A stretch of DNA of 64,000 bases from Crateriforma conspicua (GTDB lineage Bacteria > Planctomycetota > Planctomycetia > Pirellulales > Pirellulaceae). How positions within the stretch are numbered: the first letter of the stretch is position 1; the number at the start of each line of letters is the position of its first letter. The notes beneath the pieces were generated by a model. The model was not told the origin of the DNA and did not search any database. It saw only the letters and a list, made by a program, of their open reading frames with translations. Below, piece by piece: positions 7,784-16,513 of the stretch. Location of the stretch: positions 1,302,001 through 1,366,000 of the forward strand of contig NZ_CP036319.1 of the NCBI RefSeq assembly GCF_007752935.1. Reading direction: 5' to 3'. The translations under genes were made by a program, and so were the position numbers.

Positions 7784-8317
7784 ATGGGATTAACGAAGAA
7801 GCGTCGTGAGATGCTTCAAAAGAAGATCGAAGACGACTTCGGGTATCGTCGGTATCACGATCGTGACATTGAAGTGATCGATCGTGGCGGTTCGAAAGGG
7901 TGCGGTGTCTTCGCTGCCCGTCAATTTTTGCCCGGCGAACTGATCTTGGAAGTCCGCGGGCAACTGCTGAATCAGAAGGACTATGAAGGTTCCACCTACG
8001 TCATGGAGTTTGACGACAAGTGGTATTTGGAACCCGGCGTCCCGGCGTGCTATGTGAACCATTCTTGCAGCCCGAACACCGAGCTGATGAAGATCACGAA
8101 GTTCACGATGGGATTCGTGGCATTCTGCAACATCGAAGCGGGCACGGAAATCACGTTTGACTATCAGTGGGAAGCCGCCGATTGGATTCCACGATGCAAT
8201 TGTGGTGCACCCAATTGTCGCGGCTGGGTCGTCGGGGAAACCGAAGTCAAAAAGATGGAAAAGCTGACCGGCAAACGCAAACCCGGCAAGAAGAACAAGG
8301 ACGAATCCGGCAAGTGA
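7784..8317 (+). CDS. SET-domain protein (putative protein lysine methyltransferase)
   Basis: 177 residues from the ATG at 7784. The eukaryote-like SET fold is clear: GCGVFAARQFLPGELILEV, the pseudoknot NHSCSPN (residues 92-98) and EITFDYQW (122-129). A post-SET-like zinc cluster follows, CNCGAPNC (Cys138, Cys140, Cys145), followed by RGWV. The C-terminal 25 residues are lysine-rich (GKRKPGKKNKDESGK), possibly nucleic-acid binding. SET enzymes transfer methyl groups from SAM to lysine; bacterial targets are mostly unknown. An in-frame start at 7694 exists but adds a Cys-rich leader of no similarity. It converges with the Ser/Thr kinase gene, with only 22 bp between them. Confidence 0.85.
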   Translation: MGLTKKRREMLQKKIEDDFGYRRYHDRDIEVIDRGGSKGCGVFAARQFLPGELILEVRGQLLNQKDYEGSTYVMEFDDKWYLEPGVPACYVNHSCSPNTELMKITKFTMGFVAFCNIEAGTEITFDYQWEAADWIPRCNCGAPNCRGWVVGETEVKKMEKLTGKRKPGKKNKDESGK

Positions 8318-8339
8318 TCCCGCCGGATGGTCGGTGGAA

Positions 8340-10412
8340 CTACTCGGTCGATTTTTCTGGATCGGATTCGTCGATGCGGAGAACTTCCGTGTCTTGGACT
8401 TCGGTGTCGGTGCCGATTTGAATGTCCACGGCGGTGGGAACCGCATCGGTCGTTTCGATTGACTGTAGTTCTTCCCGTGCACGCTGGACCACGGGTGCGG
8501 CCCAAGGGTCGTTTTCGTGCAAACGGATCAAAGCGTTCAGCATGTCTTTGCGTTCCTGTTCGGACCGCTTGTGTCGGCTGGCGTAAATGCGTTGCATCAG
8601 TTCGTGGATCCGCGGATCGGATGATTCCACCGATTCACCGGCGTCCAGACGTGCCAATTCATGACGAACCAACCGCGTCATCTGTTGCACCTGATCCGAT
8701 TGCACGGTGTCCGCGCCGGCGAACAGGGTCAGCCACAGCGACATTTGTTCGCCCGCCTGTTCCGGTGCATCGGACCGCAACTGCATCGCGCGAAAGAACG
8801 TTTGTTCGTGAGGAGCCAACTGTTCCAGGCCGCGGTGATTGACTTTGAACACCAGCCGGTTCATGACCTGCTGCAGTTCCATTTCCAGTTGCCAAGTGGC
8901 GACTTGTTCTCGTCTGGGGTCGTCACCGTAGGTGTTCAAAAAATAGCGGATTCGAGGCTCGACCGACGTCAATCGATTTCCTGATTCGGCCCGACTGATT
9001 TCATCGAACAGCTCATCGGCCGATGGCGTCCGCATCGTACCGAACAGATAGACGCCGATGCCGATCAGAATGGCGATCATGCCGACCAGGGATAACCCGT
9101 GGATCCACGTCGGTTTGGTGGAATCCGGATGCACTTGTCCGTCATCAGATCGCTTGGATGCATCGACGGTTTGGAAGTGGGTGCGTGACGCATCGTTAAG
9201 GGCGGGATCGTCTGGGACCACCCCGTGCTGGTCCGAAACCTCGGTGGCCTGGTTCGGCGGAACGTTGACGGTCACATTGGCCGACCGGCCTGGATTGGAC
9301 GGATCCTTTGCCGGTGAAGAGCCTTTGTCGTTGGCTTTGGTGCCGACGTCGTTTCGCGAACGGCTTTCGCCGGTGCGGTCTTTGTGGCGTTCGCCCGTGT
9401 CTTCACCGCTGATCGACCCCGGTGCACCCGGAGGTTCGATGCTGCCGGTTGCCGTGCCTGCGGGGCTGGTATCGACATCGGCTTTGGCTTGATGTGCCGC
9501 CACAAAGTCTTTGGCTTCAGACTCGGTCAGCAATTGCGTCGCTGCACCGCGCTCATTCCAAGTCGAATCACGCAGCATCCCCGCGCGAAGTGCTTTCAGC
9601 CGATTGCCCACCTTCAGCGCCGTCGGCGGGCGGTCGTCCGGATCTTTGGCCAGCAATTCATCCACCAAGTCCACCAAGTCATCGGGCAGGTTGGGATCGA
9701 GCGATTGCAGCGATACCGGCGTTTCGTGCCGCAATGATTCCAGCACCTTCGTCGAACTCTTGTCGGAAAACGGCGGGCGTCCCACCAGCATCGCGTAAAT
9801 CACACTGCCCAACGCGTACAGGTCGGTGCGGATGGTGATGCTGCCGCTGTCCGCCTGTTCGGGGGCCATGTAGTCGGCGGTCCCCAGGACGGACCCGGCC
9901 ATCGTTTGTTCGCCAAAACCGAACAGCTTGGCGATCCCGAAGTCCACCATTTTGATTTTGTCGTTTCGATCCACCAGCAAGTTGGCCGGTTTCAAATCAC
10001 GGTGGATCACGCCGACGTCGTGGGCATGTTTCAGGGCGCTACAGATCTGGATGGCAAAGTCGACCGCACGGATCCAAGGCAGACGCTGTTGGCGGCGAAT
10101 GATCGTCCGCAGGGATTCGCCGTCCACCAATTCCATGGCGTAAAACAGCTGTCCCTGTTCTTCGCCGTATCCGATCAGGCGAACGATGTTTTCGTGCCGC
10201 AACTGTTTCAAAGCTTCGACTTCGGCGGCAAAGCGGCGGCGGAATCGCATTTCATCGGCGACGTGACTGGCGATCAGCTTGACCGCCACCTTTTCCTGGG
10301 TCTGTTCGTGCGTCGCCTCATAGACGGATCCCATGCCGCCGCGGCCGATCAGTTCGCCGACTCGATAAGGCCCTAAAAATTCCAATGAGCTCATGTCGCT
10401 CCGCTTAGGCAT
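8340..10412 (-). CDS. Membrane-anchored Hanks-type Ser/Thr protein kinase
   Basis: 690 residues from the ATG at 10412; ATG at 10394 is an alternative just before LEFLGPYRV. The kinase domain covers about residues 10-280, with GRGGMGSVY (P-loop), VAVKLI (Lys), the catalytic loop HRDLKPANLL around residue 137, DFGIAKLFG, and MAPEQ. A long Ser/Thr/Asp-rich linker leads to one membrane helix (GLSLVGMIAILIGIGVYLF, about residues 438-457). The C-terminal ~230 residues are therefore outside the membrane and mostly helical, without a recognised domain. All catalytic residues are present. The gene diverges from lnt, sharing a 161-bp upstream region. Confidence 0.92.
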   Translation of the reverse strand: MPKRSDMSSLEFLGPYRVGELIGRGGMGSVYEATHEQTQEKVAVKLIASHVADEMRFRRRFAAEVEALKQLRHENIVRLIGYGEEQGQLFYAMELVDGESLRTIIRRQQRLPWIRAVDFAIQICSALKHAHDVGVIHRDLKPANLLVDRNDKIKMVDFGIAKLFGFGEQTMAGSVLGTADYMAPEQADSGSITIRTDLYALGSVIYAMLVGRPPFSDKSSTKVLESLRHETPVSLQSLDPNLPDDLVDLVDELLAKDPDDRPPTALKVGNRLKALRAGMLRDSTWNERGAATQLLTESEAKDFVAAHQAKADVDTSPAGTATGSIEPPGAPGSISGEDTGERHKDRTGESRSRNDVGTKANDKGSSPAKDPSNPGRSANVTVNVPPNQATEVSDQHGVVPDDPALNDASRTHFQTVDASKRSDDGQVHPDSTKPTWIHGLSLVGMIAILIGIGVYLFGTMRTPSADELFDEISRAESGNRLTSVEPRIRYFLNTYGDDPRREQVATWQLEMELQQVMNRLVFKVNHRGLEQLAPHEQTFFRAMQLRSDAPEQAGEQMSLWLTLFAGADTVQSDQVQQMTRLVRHELARLDAGESVESSDPRIHELMQRIYASRHKRSEQERKDMLNALIRLHENDPWAAPVVQRAREELQSIETTDAVPTAVDIQIGTDTEVQDTEVLRIDESDPEKSTE

Positions 10413-10573
10413 CGTGAAAGAAGACGCGTCATTGTAAACGACGCGTGAATTTGGCGGCATCGCCGTGCCCATTGCTCCTGGGCCGACGATCGAATTGGGG
10501 GGATGAAAGTCTGAGGAAGACCCGCGTGAAACCGGCCGATCCGCGATTGGAACGGGAAAGCCGAATTCCTATC

Positions 10574-12376
10574 ATGCCGTCCATGAATGACCGGCCGAAA
10601 CCAGACGATCAACACGACGGTCACCGCGATGACCACGAATCAACCCGTCCGATGGTTTGGTGGTTCGCCATCCTGCCTTGGGGATACGCATTGATCCGAT
10701 GGCTCGGGCAGCCGCCGGTCGCCTGGGGATGGTGTGCGCCGCTGGCACTGGTGCCGCTGCTCTGGTGGATCCGTTACCGCGATGCGGATCGCCGGGGATC
10801 CCATCGCCTTGCGTGGTTGTGGTTGGCTTCGTTCGCATTTTGGGCGGTTTCTTTGCAAGGCTTGCGGCACGCACATCCACTGTTGTATTTCGCCTGGATC
10901 GCATTGGCGGGGTATCTGGGCGTTTACGTCGTGGTGTTTGCCGTGGTGGTCCGTCGGATGCGGGATTGGTCGATTCCCTGGATCATCGCCGTCCCGGTGA
11001 CCTGGGTCGGCTGTGAATGGATCCGCAACTATCTGTTGACCGGTATCTCCGCTTGCATGTTGGGGCACAGCTTTGCTCCTTATTCCCGGCTGATTCAGGT
11101 TGCCGATACGTTCGGAAGCTATGGCGTCAGTTTACTGGTCGCGATGATGGGGGCGGCCGTTTTTCAGTTGTGCCAAGCGTTCGTGCATCGTCGCGATCAC
11201 GCACGCACGGCCGCCGGTGTTGTCGTGGCCGGTGTCGTGGCCGTTGCATGTTTTGCGTACGGTGAGATGCGATTGCGATACCAACCCAGCGAAGGCGATT
11301 TGTCAGTCGCGTTATTGGGGCTGGATGAACAGACCGAATACGATCAAGACGAAGAACGCCCCAAGGAGATTTTTTACGCGTACGCGCGGAAGTGCATCGA
11401 AGTGGCAAAGCAGTTGGAATCGGATTCCCCCGAACGCACGCCCGTCGTCGTTTGGCCGGAATCGATGTATTCCGGAGGCCTGCCGTGGATGGAAGTCGCC
11501 ACCCCGTTTACCCCACCGGAAGATGACAGTGCATCGGAAGATGAGTACCGCCGCTGGGCCGACGAGTGGCAGCAGGCTTTCACCTTGCGGGCGAACGATA
11601 TGCAACGCGCTTGGATGCCAACCGCACCAGGCGGGGCTTCACCAGCGGTTGCACCGGAGTTCTCTGGCGGTCCGATCACTGGTGCCAATGCGGCGAAGTC
11701 GCGGACGCATTTGATCGGTGGTTGCGGTGTGGTCATTCAAGACGGCGTGCCCCGTGCCTACAGCGGGCTGGTTCACCTGACGCCGACCTTGGACGTGGAT
11801 TGGTATGGAAAGAATCACTTGGTGATGTTTGGTGAATACATCCCGATACTGTCCACGTGGCCGGCGCTGAAAGGATGGGTACCGCCCGGTTTGGGATTGG
11901 CGTTTGGCAATGGTCCCAAGGCTTTCACGGTCGGACAGAGTCGTTTGTTGGCAAACATCTGTATCGAAACCGCGGTTGAACGGGTGGCGGTCAACCACGT
12001 CCGCGAAATCGTGGACGGCCAAAGCGTCAAACCCGATGCGATTGTGACGGTGACCAATGACGCATGGTTCGACCACACCGCGGTCGTCCAGCATCACCTG
12101 CGTTGCGACCAGTTTGTAGCCATTGGTTGCCGCACGCCGGTCTTGTCGGCCGGCAACGGTGGCCCGACCGCATGGATCGACAGTTTCGGACGCATCGTCG
12201 ACCGCGTGCCCCATGGCCGCGCCGGGCATGTCGTCGCCCGGCCCATGGTCGATGATCGCCACAGTGCCTACCTGACGATCGGTGACCGACCGGCGGCGTT
12301 GGCCGGTTTCGGCGTGCTGGGGGTGGCGGTGTTGCCGCCATTGCTGGGACGCGTTCGCCGCCGTCGGGGAGACTGA
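10574..12376 (+). CDS. lnt: Apolipoprotein N-acyltransferase
   Basis: 600 residues from the ATG at 10574 (MPSMNDRP). Lnt adds the third acyl chain to the N-terminal cysteine of lipoproteins at the inner membrane. The N-terminal half has several membrane helices (WFAILPWGYALIRWL, AWLWLASFAFWAVSL and others) and the typical segments FAPYSRLIQVADTFGSYGVS and WEWIR-like GCEWIRNYLL. The carbon-nitrogen hydrolase domain has the complete catalytic triad: Glu296 in VVWPES, Lys413 in WYGKNHLVMFGEY and Cys463 in ANICIET. An insertion of about 80 residues between the Glu and Lys motifs (rich in Asp/Glu/Trp) makes it longer than E. coli Lnt. The gene ends 5 bp from the convergent helicase gene. Confidence 0.92.
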   Translation: MPSMNDRPKPDDQHDGHRDDHESTRPMVWWFAILPWGYALIRWLGQPPVAWGWCAPLALVPLLWWIRYRDADRRGSHRLAWLWLASFAFWAVSLQGLRHAHPLLYFAWIALAGYLGVYVVVFAVVVRRMRDWSIPWIIAVPVTWVGCEWIRNYLLTGISACMLGHSFAPYSRLIQVADTFGSYGVSLLVAMMGAAVFQLCQAFVHRRDHARTAAGVVVAGVVAVACFAYGEMRLRYQPSEGDLSVALLGLDEQTEYDQDEERPKEIFYAYARKCIEVAKQLESDSPERTPVVVWPESMYSGGLPWMEVATPFTPPEDDSASEDEYRRWADEWQQAFTLRANDMQRAWMPTAPGGASPAVAPEFSGGPITGANAAKSRTHLIGGCGVVIQDGVPRAYSGLVHLTPTLDVDWYGKNHLVMFGEYIPILSTWPALKGWVPPGLGLAFGNGPKAFTVGQSRLLANICIETAVERVAVNHVREIVDGQSVKPDAIVTVTNDAWFDHTAVVQHHLRCDQFVAIGCRTPVLSAGNGGPTAWIDSFGRIVDRVPHGRAGHVVARPMVDDRHSAYLTIGDRPAALAGFGVLGVAVLPPLLGRVRRRRGD

Positions 12377-12381
12377 TTCGT

Positions 12382-14646
12382 CTAGCGACGCTTCTTGGAA
12401 TAACCGCCCTTGCCGGCTGGCCCGCGTTTGCCGGCGCCACGCTTGGAATGGGGGCCTCGTTTTCCGGCGGGGCCGCGGTCGTCATCGCGCCCCCGTTGGA
12501 ACTTTCCACGTTTGAAGCGCGGGCGTCCGGACGAATCTTCGCCTGATCGATCGCTGCCGCCAACGCGGTTGGGACCGCCGGTGTCGACTTTCAGACCCAA
12601 TTGCTTGCCAGCCACCCAGGTTCTTTGAAGCGTTTCCATCACGTCATGCGGCATCGACTCGGGCAGGTCCAGGATGGTGAACGTATCGTGAATCAACATC
12701 GGGCCAATGAATTGGCCATCAATGCCGCCTTCGTTGGCGATCGCACCGACGATGTTTCCCGGCTTTACGCGATCGCGTCGCCCGACTTCGATTCGGTACC
12801 GCGACATGCCCTTTCGCACGGGACCCAGACGACGCGGTGGCCCCGAACGTCGTGACGAATCATCGCCGAACGAGTCGTCACGGTCATGTCGTTCCCGCGA
12901 TGGCTGGCGATTCTTCTCGGGGGCGGTCGGCAAGTCTTTCGCCAAGAACGATCGTCCACGCTGTGACTGGAATGCCAGTGCGGCGGCAATGGTCTGTGGC
13001 GTCAGGTCCGAATCACTCGCCAGTGATTCGATCAAACCGGTGAAGAATTCCAGGTCTTTGGATTCCACCGTTTCCTTCACCGAAGCCTTGAATTCTTCGA
13101 TCCGCTTCTGATTCAGTTGTTCGGCGGACGGGGGCTGAGCGATCTCGATTTTCTGGCGTGTGGTTTTTTCGATGCTCCGCAGTTTGCCACGCTGTGCCGG
13201 TGTGACAAGCAAGATCGCGTGGCCGTCACGGCCCGCACGTCCGGTCCGCCCGATCCGGTGCACGTAGGCTTCGTTGTCATGGGGCAGATCGAAATTGACC
13301 ACGTGGCTGATGCGTTTGACGTCCAAGCCGCGTGCGGCGACGTCGGTTGCCACCAGGATGTCGATCTGGCCGTCCTTGAGTTGTGCGACCGTGCGTTCGC
13401 GAACTTTTTGTGGCATGTCTCCGTTCAGTGCCATCGCACGAAAGCCGCCGTGGCCAAGACGTTCGGCCAAGGCAATCGTCGCGTCCTTGGTCTTGGTGAA
13501 CACGATCACGCCGTCGGTCGGTTCGACTTCCAGGTATCGTCGCAAGACTTCCTGTTTCAAACGAGGCGGAACGATGATGGCTTTCTGGTCGATCTGCTCG
13601 GCCGTTACCTGTTTACGGCGAACGGTGATGTGGACCGGATCCGATAGATAGTGCTTGCTGATATCGCGAATCGCCGGCGGAACCGTCGCGGAGAACAAAG
13701 CGATTTGTTGGTCTTCCGGGGAATGCTGCAGAACGAATTCCACGTCCTCCAAGAAGCCCATGTTCAGCATTTCGTCCGCTTCATCCAGCACCAGACAACG
13801 GACCGACGACAAGTTCAGCGAACCACGCTTGACGTGATCGATCACCCGACCCGGCGTGCCCACCACGACGTGAGCACCCCGACGCAGTTGTTTCAACTGT
13901 GGTTCGTAATCTTGGCCGCCATAGATCGCCGCCACGCGAAACTTCTTGGTCTTGCCCGCGTACGTCGAAAACGCGCGAGCCACTTGGATGGCCAATTCGC
14001 GGGTCGGCGTCAGCACCAACGCTTGCGGCGTGTCACCGTGCAAGTCGACGTGGCTGAGGATGGGCAATGCGAAGGCGGCTGTCTTGCCGGTCCCGGTTTG
14101 CGATTGAGCCAACACGTCGCGACCGCTGGCCAGTTCCGGAATGACCCTTGCTTGGATTTCCGTTGGGCTTTGGTAACCCGAGGCTTCGACCGCACGCAAA
14201 ACTTCTTCGGTCAATCCCAGATTGGCGAAGGACGGTTGATCCGGCTCCGGTGCAACCGATGGATCCTCTTGCGACGCCGGCGTGGCCGCTTCGGCCGTTT
14301 CGCTTGGCTGCGATTTGGATTCGGCATCAGTTGTTGTTGTCGCATCGCTCATGGCCGCTTCGCCCGAGTTCACGACCTGATCCTGCTGATCTCGGTCACC
14401 GGAAGTCGGGTTGCCGATGGCCTGGTCGCCGGAAGTCTGATTGGCGGGATTCTGGTCGCCGGAATGCTGTTCCCCGGTGGGGCTGACAGCCTGATCAGAC
14501 GCATCGCCATCAACAGGGGCACCCTCCACCACGGCGGATTCACCGACGGTCGTGGCTTCGTTCTCAAGCTTGTCCGCTGCTGGGGCGGGTTGAACTTCCG
14601 AGGTGTCGGCGTCGGACGTGGGAGAAATTTCGGAAACGAATGTCAT
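12382..14646 (-). CDS. DEAD-box ATP-dependent RNA helicase (DeaD/CsdA-like)
   Basis: 754 residues from the ATG at 14646. A ~170-residue acidic, Gln/Asn/Thr-rich N-terminal extension contains imperfect GDQ repeats. The helicase core follows, with a Q motif (FANLGLTEEVL, then SPTEIQ), AQSQTGTGKTAAF, PTRELAIQ, VLDEADEMLNMGF, SATVP, a DVAARGLDVKRI region and HRIGRTGRAGR. After the core comes a DbpA-type RNA-binding domain (YRIEVGRRDRVKPGNIVGAI, DLPESMPHDV) and a basic Gly/Lys/Arg tail (KRGAGKRGPAGKGG). This layout matches DeaD/CsdA, which unwinds RNA during ribosome assembly and at low temperature. The N-terminal extension is unusual. A 674-bp gene-free region lies upstream. Confidence 0.93.
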   Translation of the reverse strand: MTFVSEISPTSDADTSEVQPAPAADKLENEATTVGESAVVEGAPVDGDASDQAVSPTGEQHSGDQNPANQTSGDQAIGNPTSGDRDQQDQVVNSGEAAMSDATTTTDAESKSQPSETAEAATPASQEDPSVAPEPDQPSFANLGLTEEVLRAVEASGYQSPTEIQARVIPELASGRDVLAQSQTGTGKTAAFALPILSHVDLHGDTPQALVLTPTRELAIQVARAFSTYAGKTKKFRVAAIYGGQDYEPQLKQLRRGAHVVVGTPGRVIDHVKRGSLNLSSVRCLVLDEADEMLNMGFLEDVEFVLQHSPEDQQIALFSATVPPAIRDISKHYLSDPVHITVRRKQVTAEQIDQKAIIVPPRLKQEVLRRYLEVEPTDGVIVFTKTKDATIALAERLGHGGFRAMALNGDMPQKVRERTVAQLKDGQIDILVATDVAARGLDVKRISHVVNFDLPHDNEAYVHRIGRTGRAGRDGHAILLVTPAQRGKLRSIEKTTRQKIEIAQPPSAEQLNQKRIEEFKASVKETVESKDLEFFTGLIESLASDSDLTPQTIAAALAFQSQRGRSFLAKDLPTAPEKNRQPSRERHDRDDSFGDDSSRRSGPPRRLGPVRKGMSRYRIEVGRRDRVKPGNIVGAIANEGGIDGQFIGPMLIHDTFTILDLPESMPHDVMETLQRTWVAGKQLGLKVDTGGPNRVGGSDRSGEDSSGRPRFKRGKFQRGRDDDRGPAGKRGPHSKRGAGKRGPAGKGGYSKKRR

Positions 14647-15320
14647 AACGAGATGGATACTCTGATCGAAAAAATGGACAGCAACGCAGTGGGAGCACGC
14701 TTGGCCGATCGGGATTCGTCGGCATGCCATCACATCTTGGCTTGGCCGATACAATCGGCGGTGCCTATTGGACGTCACTTCAGGTGATTGCGATCCGGGT
14801 TGTCACGTGGGATTTCCCCGACGTTTTTCGTGGTGCTGGTGCCTTTTTGTGGGCATTCGCACAGCGCCGACAACCTTCGCGGCGACGTCACTTCGTGGTT
14901 TTTCTGCCGATATTGAATGCGAAACCGGTTTCGGCGTCGTTCGGCAAGTGCACAGGACCGGCGGTTGGAATACGCCGGACGATCAGAAGTCGTGTCGCTT
15001 CGCCGCGTGTTGCGGCGACCACCCGTACCAGTCTGGCCGGGTGCGTAAAATTGAATCGACGCAGACCGTATCGGACCGCCGCCGATTGCGATAGCCGCTA
15101 AATCGTGGGGGATGCCACTTTCGGGCAATTCCGGCGTGCGGTGACGGTCGCCGATTGACGATTCGCTGGGTTGTGCCAGATTGAACACCCGGCAATCGAA
15201 CCTTGGGGCACCGGCCGATATCGGCAATGCCCCCGAACGCCTGTGAATCTGGCAGAGTTCAACGATTCACCAAACGGCCAACGAACGACTCCAGAAGGCC
15301 AACGAAAAAGGACCCCCGCA
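14647..15320. other. Intergenic region without a gene (674 bp)
   Basis: Short open frames on both strands (up to 150 codons) have Arg/Ser-rich compositions typical of shadow frames and none shows a domain. The region probably contains the divergent promoters and a long leader of the helicase message. I see no tRNA, riboswitch or repeat. Confidence 0.5.
15307..15312 (+). promoter_or_regulatory. Ribosome binding site supporting a TTG start
   Basis: AAAGGA at 15307-15312 sits 8 bases before the TTG at 15321. It favours that TTG over the ATG at 15171, whose added 50 residues have no family similarity. Confidence 0.55.
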
Positions 15321-16415
15321 TTGAATGCCGTGCCGCCATGCCCAACGTCGTCTTGCCAAGTCGTGGTCGTCGGCGGGGGACCGATTGGAATTGAAACCGC
15401 GGTGGCGTGCCGTTACGCGGGTCTGGACGCCCAAGTGATCGAAGCAGGGGTGATCGGGCAAACGATGTCCTGGTGGGCACCGGGGACCCGTTGGTTCAGC
15501 AGCAACGAACGAATCGCGATCGCGGGCGTTCCACTGCTGACCCCGGATCAAACCAAGGCCACCCGGGAACAGTACCTGACCTACTTGCGGGCGGTGGTTC
15601 AGCAATTCGGATTGGATGTGCGTTGCCGCCAACGCGTCGCATCGGTCCAGCGAGACGGCGACGGGCTGACGGTGCTGGTTCAAACTCCCGCCGGAGGCCG
15701 TCAGATCCGATGTGGTCAAGTCGTCCTAGCGGTCGGCGGTACCGACCATCCGCGACGCATGGGGATCGACGGCGAAGACCTGCCGCATGTTGATGGCTAC
15801 CTGCGCGAAGTCCATCAATATTTCGGACGTCGTGTCTTGATCGTTGGCGGACGAAACAGCGCTATCGAGGCAGCGTTGCGGCTGTACCACGTCGGTGCCG
15901 ATGTGACGCTTTCGTATCGTGCTCCTTCTTTGCCCAGCACCAGCATCAAGTATTGGCTTCGTCCAGAAATCGAAGGCCTGATCCGTGCCGGCCGCATCAC
16001 CGCCCATTACTCGACGGTCCCACTCCGGATCACCTCAAGCCAAGTGGAACTGGCCGCGGTCGACCCCGAAAGCGGCGATATCGATCGGGCTTCGCCGACA
16101 ATCGTCCCGGCCGATGATGTCTTGACGCTGATCGGCTACGAGCAAGACAAAACGCTGTTCCGCGAAATCGGCATCGAATTGGTCCATCCGGGCGACCATC
16201 CGGCCTACGATGCCGAAACGATGATGACCTCGGTCCCGGGCGTGTATGTGGCCGGGACGGCGGTCGCCGGCACGCAATCCAGTCGCTACAAGGTCTTTTT
16301 GGAAAACTGTCACGAACACGTCGACAAGATCGTCCGCCACATCACCGGAAGATCCGTGGCGGTGTCACAGGATTCCTCAATCGATTCGATCATCCGTGCA
16401 CAGCCGGAAAGCTGA
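15321..16415 (+). CDS. YpdA-like FAD/NAD(P)-dependent oxidoreductase (putative bacillithiol disulfide reductase family)
   Basis: 364 residues from a TTG start at 15321; an ATG at 15171 would add 50 polar residues. Two dinucleotide-binding sites are visible: VVVVGGGPIGIETAV for FAD near the N-terminus, and VLIVGGRNSAIEAALRLYH for NAD(P)H. Further YpdA-family features are WWAPGTRWFSSNERIAIAG, AVGGTDHPR, LTLIGYEQDKTLFREIGIE and the C-terminal VYVAGTAVAGTQSSRYKVFLEN. YpdA reduces bacillithiol disulfide or protein mixed disulfides in Firmicutes. The cysteine of the GGGPC motif described in the Staphylococcus enzyme is isoleucine here (GGGPI), so the exact redox partner is uncertain. Likely cytoplasmic, monocistronic. 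Confidence 0.82.
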   Translation: MNAVPPCPTSSCQVVVVGGGPIGIETAVACRYAGLDAQVIEAGVIGQTMSWWAPGTRWFSSNERIAIAGVPLLTPDQTKATREQYLTYLRAVVQQFGLDVRCRQRVASVQRDGDGLTVLVQTPAGGRQIRCGQVVLAVGGTDHPRRMGIDGEDLPHVDGYLREVHQYFGRRVLIVGGRNSAIEAALRLYHVGADVTLSYRAPSLPSTSIKYWLRPEIEGLIRAGRITAHYSTVPLRITSSQVELAAVDPESGDIDRASPTIVPADDVLTLIGYEQDKTLFREIGIELVHPGDHPAYDAETMMTSVPGVYVAGTAVAGTQSSRYKVFLENCHEHVDKIVRHITGRSVAVSQDSSIDSIIRAQPES

Positions 16416-16443
16416 CGCATCGCTATCGGTTGGGATCATCGAT

Positions 16444-16467
16444 GCAGCGTGGCTGTCGCCACGTTGC
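16444..16467. terminator. Stem-loop between convergent genes, probable terminator
   Basis: GCAGCGTGGC (16444-16453), loop TGTC, GCCACGTTGC (16458-16467): a 10-bp stem with one G-T mismatch, placed between the YpdA-like gene (ends 16415) and the convergent sulfatase (ends 16514). There is no clear T-tract, but the position suits a shared terminator. Confidence 0.55.
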
Positions 16468-16513
16468 AAACGCCGTTGCTCAAGCGAAACGGGCAGTCGG
16501 CCGCACGCTTGTC

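Noticed and set aside
13651-14787. 378-codon open frame antisense to the helicase
   Set aside because: Composition mirrors the helicase coding strand; no domain, no signal, and the opposite strand has complete helicase motifs.
14724-15227. Small open frames in the gap upstream of the helicase
   Set aside because: Three overlapping frames on both strands, none with conserved pattern or a ribosome binding site.
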